Shown here piece by piece: positions 41,401-47,400 of a stretch of DNA of 49,118 nucleotides. Every line of letters begins with the position of its first letter. Within the stretch, counting starts at the first letter, position 1. Location: the NCBI GenBank assembly GCA_002633005.1, contig NMRA01000491.1, positions 68,111 through 117,228 on the forward strand. Reading direction: 5' to 3'. The notes below the pieces were generated by a model. It was given only the letters and a program-made list of their open reading frames with translations, did not search any database and was not told where the DNA came from. The position numbers and the translations under genes were made by a program. The DNA is from Phoronis australis. Its lineage: Eukaryota > Phoronida > Phoronidae.

Positions 41401-44400
41401 AACTTTTTAAGCCCTTCGCGCTAGTAGTTGAAACTTTTACTTGCCCGAACAAAAAATTCACTTGCCCCAAGTACAATCCCAAATAGCACCGTGCATGTGC
41501 ACACCTAGGTAATTTGTTACGGTAGGGCTGCCTGTGCTGAGCCTCCTCTTGTGTTGTGCATGCTATATACATGAGTTGCTAATTTTTAACGATTCTTCTT
41601 ATAGAACATTTATTTATAAGTTGTGTCAAAACACTAGAGAGACAAATTAGAACAGTAACTGTGGTATATGAACCACTGTCTCGCGTTCACAGGCACCGAA
41701 ATGAGCTAGGACATGAACTCTAGACACTTCTGTGTATTCATTAGTTTATACGCCCTCATGCATTAAACTTGAGTTGTTGCTTAACCTGAATTTGAATTTT
41801 TGCTATCTGTAAAAGTCTTGCACAGTGTTGGTCATCGGTACCTTGTATTAAATTAAAAACAAATTTTAACATATAATAATGCCAAGTATACTTTTATTTT
41901 CAATAAATAATTACATTTTTGAAAATAGATAGACCGCGAATAAGTCACCCTTCAGAGCGACAATCATGAAGACCATATTCCTCTTCTTTCGGGAGTCGCC
42001 ACCAGGAGCCGAGAATTCATAAGAATTTCCCTTGAAATTCCCTCTGAATAAATACCAGTCATTTAAAACTGCTGTGTAGTATAGAAAATATGAAGTCAAT
42101 CATTCACTTTTTAGTTTTTGTGCTTATCTGTATGACTTACACGAGGACGAACGCGGTGCTTCCAGCTGTAGGCCTACAACATGGGTAAACGCCGGCAAAA
42201 ATCACACGTTATCCCTTGTTCACTGTCTCGCAAGCCAGGAAACCTAATTTCCCATGACGGAACCCATCCCCGCACTCTTTTCGTTTCATATTGTTGCTTT
42301 GACTCTTCCTGAACTCGTTTTTAGCAACTAAACCAATGCCGTACAGGCCTGAACGGCTTCCTTGTTTGGACGTTTTGCCATAGTGCAGACGATCAGCAGT
42401 GTCACGTGACAACTTATTCAGAAACTGCAGGGCACGTTCAGAAATCGAAAGGATTTGACCACGGGCGTCATCTGTGCACGCTGCATCACACTCGCTCTAT
42501 TTTCCTTTCGGTGCTCATTCGAAAACGGGAGTTTCTTTGACGGCCACAGGGACTTTTTCGACGGTTGTTAGGCTTGTGTCGGGGTTCGTTATTTTGGAGC
42601 AAATGTCAAGCAGACAATCTTAGGATCTACTTGCCTATGCGGCCAACTTTTTAACTTGCCCATCGGGCAAGTACTTTTCAAATTCCACTTGCCCGACGCA
42701 AAATCTACATGTACACGGGCAATCGGGCAACCATTAGTGTTGAGCCCTAGATAAACAAAGGAAAAGGAAAAAAATGAAATTGCCACTACGGGGCACAGCG
42801 TTCATTGGATCGGCCTGAAAGACGTCGTCTGTTGTTAGCTTCATAAAAATACAGTTACTAAATTTAATAAAGATCATGCAGTGTGTTAAGGAGAAGTAGT
42901 TAAGGGCACAAAACAAAACTACAACTAGGAGGCGCCACTGTTGTCGAATTTGTTATAGTCAACCGTCCTCTTCACACTGTTAACATACACGCCAATTTTC
43001 AAAATCATCCTTAAAATGGTTTGGTTGATCGAGGGGTGGACGCCAAAACAGACTTGAAAACAGGATGGCCACTAGGAGGCACAAAGTACCTCGATTCCAT
43101 CCGAAAACAGGAGGATAGCATCATCTCACCAACAGATGATTATATTCCAAATTTTCTGAAAATCTGTAGAGGACCTTTGAAGATACAGAGGTAAACCTAA
43201 AAAACTAAAGTTGCCACTAGGGGCACACTGGTAGTTAGCAAAAATGGCCACAAGATGGCGCAAACTTAGTCGAATCCATCCAAAAACAAAAGGATAGCTT
43301 CATCTTACTAATAGATGCCAACATGCCAAATTTTATGGAAAATACGAAGCGGACCTTTGAAGATATAGAGGTAAGTGTAAAAAAATAAAATTGCCACTAG
43401 GGGGCACACTGGTTGTCAGAGCAGTCCGAAAGTTGTTGTCATCTGTTGTGAACATAATATAAATGAAATACACTTGCTTAATTTAGCAAAGATCCTGCAA
43501 ACGCTTTAGGAGATACAGCCATGGGCGCAAAAAACAAAACTGCAACTAAGAGGCGCCACAATAGTCGAAGTCATCAAAAAATCGTCGTCAGCTTCGTAGT
43601 AAGAACATACATGCCAATTTTCATAATCATCCTTAGAGCCATTTGGTTGACAGAGGGGTGGACGCCAAGCAACAGAGTAAAAACAGTAAAAATGGCCACT
43701 AGGAGGTGCAAACTACATCAAATCCATCCGAAAACGGGATGATAGCTTCATCTCACTAATAGATGCCTATACCCCAAATTTTATCCGGGCCAATAGGATG
43801 AAGACCTTTTGAAGATACAGAGGTAAACGTAAAGAAATGAAATTGCCACTAGGGAGCACACTGGTAGTCAGATGCGTCCGAAAGTCGTCGTCATCCATTG
43901 CCAACATCATATAAATACACTTGCTAAATTTTGTAAAGGTCCTGCCAACCGTTTGGGAGATACAGCCATGGGCGCAAAAAACAAAACTGCCACTAGGAGG
44001 CACCACAGTAGACGAAATCGTCGGAAAATCATCAGCCATCCTTTTCATTGTAAGAACATACATCCCAATTTTCCCAATCATCCTTAGAGCAGATTGGTTG
44101 ATAGAGGGGTGGACGCTAAACAACAGACTCGAAAACAGCAAAAATGGCCACTAGGTGGCGCAAACTTCGTCGAATCCATCCGAAAACAAAAGGATAGCAT
44201 TATCTTAGTAAAAGAAGCCTATATGCCAAATTTTATGAAAATACGTAGAGGACCTTTGAAGATATAGAGGTAAGTGTAAAAAATAAAATTGCCACTAGGG
44301 GGCACACCGGTAGTCGGATCCGTACGAAAGTTCGCTCATGCCATCCCATCCATGAAAGGAACATATGTGCTACATTTCGTGAACGTACATTAAAGGGTTT

Positions 44401-47400
44401 TGGAGATTGAGCAGCGGACAAAGTTGGCATGTCAATGCTGTCTAGCCAGTCGCAACACTTTGGCTACAATTAAATTCACAGTTGGTGAAAGGGACGCTCA
44501 CTTGTCAACCCATTGCAACTATAGTCTTATACGGTCTTCTGCTGTGCCATAAGGCTCATGTTTTAGGGTAGAACTCTTTTTTTTTATTACGCTTGATAAA
44601 ACCTTACACTGAAAGTTTCACCACCGCTGACTAGATTGCATTTTATAACTACACTTCATAAAACCATACACTGAAAGTTTCACCATCGCTGACTAGATTT
44701 GTTCTACTTTGACCAAATCATCTCAGCGATACTAACAATCCAAAACCTTGTAATTTGCAAAGAGACAGGTACCTCAAAGTTCAATCTATAACTCACTGAT
44801 GAAGGAAAATTACCTGACAACCACAAGTTGGCAACACTGATCAAAAGAACTAATTCATTTGAACATGTCAATGACAAAATCACTTCCCATTACAGTTAGT
44901 TAGAAAGATAGACCGAATCAGTTCCATTAAGTATACCTAACTGACTAATTACTGGCAAATTATGCTTACTCTAAAAATAACCAACACACACAACAGTTTT
45001 TCCATGAACACCTAATGACTAGACAAGAGCAACGCGGAGCATTGATATGCGCCCACGAATGCACTCCAAACGGTGTGCTTCTAGGGTGTTTATTTTGATC
45101 ATAAAAAAGGTCAATGGATAGTGCAAAATACTTCGAATCCATCAATAAACAGGTAAATGACACCGGTTTTTAACAGAATGCTATTTACCACATTGCATGA
45201 AAATACATCAAGGAACTTTAGAAAAACAAAGCAAAACGGAAAAAATGAAATTGCCACTAGGTGGCAAAGCGTTCGTTGGTTCCGTCTGAAAGTTGTCGTC
45301 TTCTGTTGTCAAATTCATATGAATACACCTGCTAAATTTAATAATAAAGATCCTGCAGAGGGCTTATCGGATACAGCTAAGGGGGCAAAAAACAAAACTG
45401 CCACTAGGAGGCGTCACAGCAATTGAAGTCGGAAAATCATCATCGAGCAACTGTAAAAAATTACAGCACCACAGACTCAATTTTCAAAACAAATAAAGAC
45501 CAGAACCAATTATTCTTTTTTGGCCTTATATGACTGTAGTGCCAATAACAATTGAAATGTGTGAATTGGGGTGCCTGCAATAATGTAATTGTTTGTAATC
45601 AATAAACGCTTACCCACAATGGATAGTGGACTTACATGCACTCAACCATTACCATATAATTATCAAACTAACATATTTAAACCTATAGTGCCTGCCAAAA
45701 CCAGACCTTTTCATCCATATGAACAAATTGCAGTAAGTTCTCAAGAAATTCACAATAACATTCAGTATGCAAAACCCAAGTTGCATACTAGTTTCTCCGA
45801 TGTGTCATTTGTACTGCTGCAAGGCACAATTAGTGAAGAAAACTGCCATGCGACACTCAAATGTCCCATGGAACACTCAAATGTTCCATGGGACAATGAA
45901 TGTCCCATCAAAGAAGTGCTCTTTGTCCAATGGGACGCAGGTTTTTAAAAGCTAATTACAGCTAATTTAAGTATTATTTATTATTTCTACACTGAAATGA
46001 AATCATTACAAAACATAGCTATTGCATCCATTTTCAAATGAAGTGTGCAAAAATTTTTGAGACTTTTGAGAAACTTCACTCTATTTGAGAACGCATTTTA
46101 TACGACTGTATTACCTCAAATGATAGTATATTTTGCTCCTTGTCAGCAAACGGTCTGATCTGGTCGACCACATAACACAAGTAGTTTTCTACAAATCGTA
46201 TTGTGCTGTTGAACTTGGGTTTCACCAATTCCTTAACAGGATCTTTGGAAGCAGTTGTTTCATAACTGAAACACAAATGTATATGAACTGACACGGCCAC
46301 TGTTTGAACAAAACACAGACACAGCGTATAGCAAAGCTTCGTCAAATTCGAATACGAATAACAATCATCATTCTGTCAGTTTTCAAACCCTCACTGCATT
46401 ACCAAAAACATTCAAAATTTCATCGTGTCAAAAATTGCATTTTTCAAATGCTCACTTTATTGCCAAAAATGTTCAATTTTTCACAATGTCTGTTGATGAC
46501 GGCCGTACTAAATAAAGTTTTCAAATAATCGAGTAAAACTATTTTATTGTTTACTCTGGTTGAAAATTTTCAATTGATGAAATAAAAATTTACTGTTCTG
46601 CCACATAGAAACCAGAAACCTTGCCTTCAATTACATATTAAGCTTGCCTTCAATTACATATTAAGCTTGCCTTCAATTACATATTAAGCTTGCCTTCAAT
46701 TACATATTAAGCTTGCCTTCAATTACATATTAAGCTTGCCTTCAATTACATATTAACCTTGCCTTCAATTACATATTAAGCTTGCCTTCAATTACATATT
46801 AACCTTGCCTTCAATTACATATTAAGCTTGCCTTCAATTACATATTAAGCTTGAAAACAAAACAGTTTCCAGGAAAGGTATGAGCAAATGTCCGTTCCAT
46901 CAAATGGTTTCCTGCAATTCCTGGCAACTATAATTTTAATGCCATCTAATTAACTAAGTCTTGAGGGATGAAGAAGATAACAAACTGGAATACGACAATA
47001 CGAACTGACCTCTTTCAGGTTGTTTTTTGTTTTAGGAAACTATTAATTTTATGAAGGAATTCCCAGAAAATTTTGCGATTTTACAGAAATATTCCAGACT
47101 TTAAAAAGATTATATTTGTTAGCTAACGAGGCAGCCTACTTCAGATAAAATGAACTATACTTCCAACAGGATACAACAAATGGAATTCATCAAGTTTAGC
47201 AACGCTAGATGGTAAAGTCAGAATCATTGTTCCTCCTGGCTATCCTGGTCAGAGGAATAAAATCAATCTTGAAGAAACAACAGTTGCAAAAAATTTTGTG
47301 AGAATTACCAAATCAACAACATAATAGTTACTTACTCTTGAATGGATATCTGCGTGGGTATCTCAGACCAGAGGCGAGCATACTTGACAGGCGTGACGCA

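Larger units (their letters stand above)
41388..42748. mobile_element. hAT-like element (1.36 kb) inserted into a repeat monomer
   Basis: The ends are inverted: AGGGCTCAACATTAAC at 41388 and the complement of AGGGCTCAACACTAAT at 42748. Flanks are agagaac (41381-41387) and agataaac (42749-42756). The empty homologous site at 45220-45227 reads agaaaaac, consistent with a decayed 8-bp target duplication as in hAT elements. Subterminal regions repeat CTTGCCC/GGGCAAG motifs. No transposase was recognised. Gene-like pieces lie inside (see 41911-42499). Confidence 0.62.
41200..45430. repeat. Cluster of ~150-bp repeat monomers in ~450-bp three-part units
   Basis: A motif close to GCCACTAGGnGGC recurs at about 42780, 42921, 43068, 43211, 43246, 43391, 43541, 43694, 43843, 43988, 44147, 44289 and 45251, mostly 141-159 bp apart. 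Three diverged monomer types alternate (next bases cacactggt, cgccac and cgcaaac), giving units of about 450 bp. Each monomer also carries a (g)tccgaaa-like block and a gatayagnggta-like end. Partial copies at 41210-41387 and 45030-45430 share another end sequence. No coding potential is seen; the short open frames are shadows. Confidence 0.85.
26259..46114. other. 19.9 kb ITPR intron hosting an antisense GPCR and mobile elements
   Basis: The intron lies between exons c and d. In order it holds a two-copy 59-bp repeat (26981-27090), the DDE-like pseudogene, the GPCR gene, the piggyBac-type MITE, the monomer cluster with its hAT-like insert, a two-copy 62-bp repeat (44595-44699) and a perfect hairpin (45862-45895). 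The stretches 27100-28330, 30490-32440 and 37380-41200 show no recognised genes. Confidence 0.85.

Noticed and set aside
43521-44154. Plus-strand open frames of 71-77 codons in the monomer cluster
   Set aside because: They repeat with the monomers, differ in frame between copies and carry no motif.
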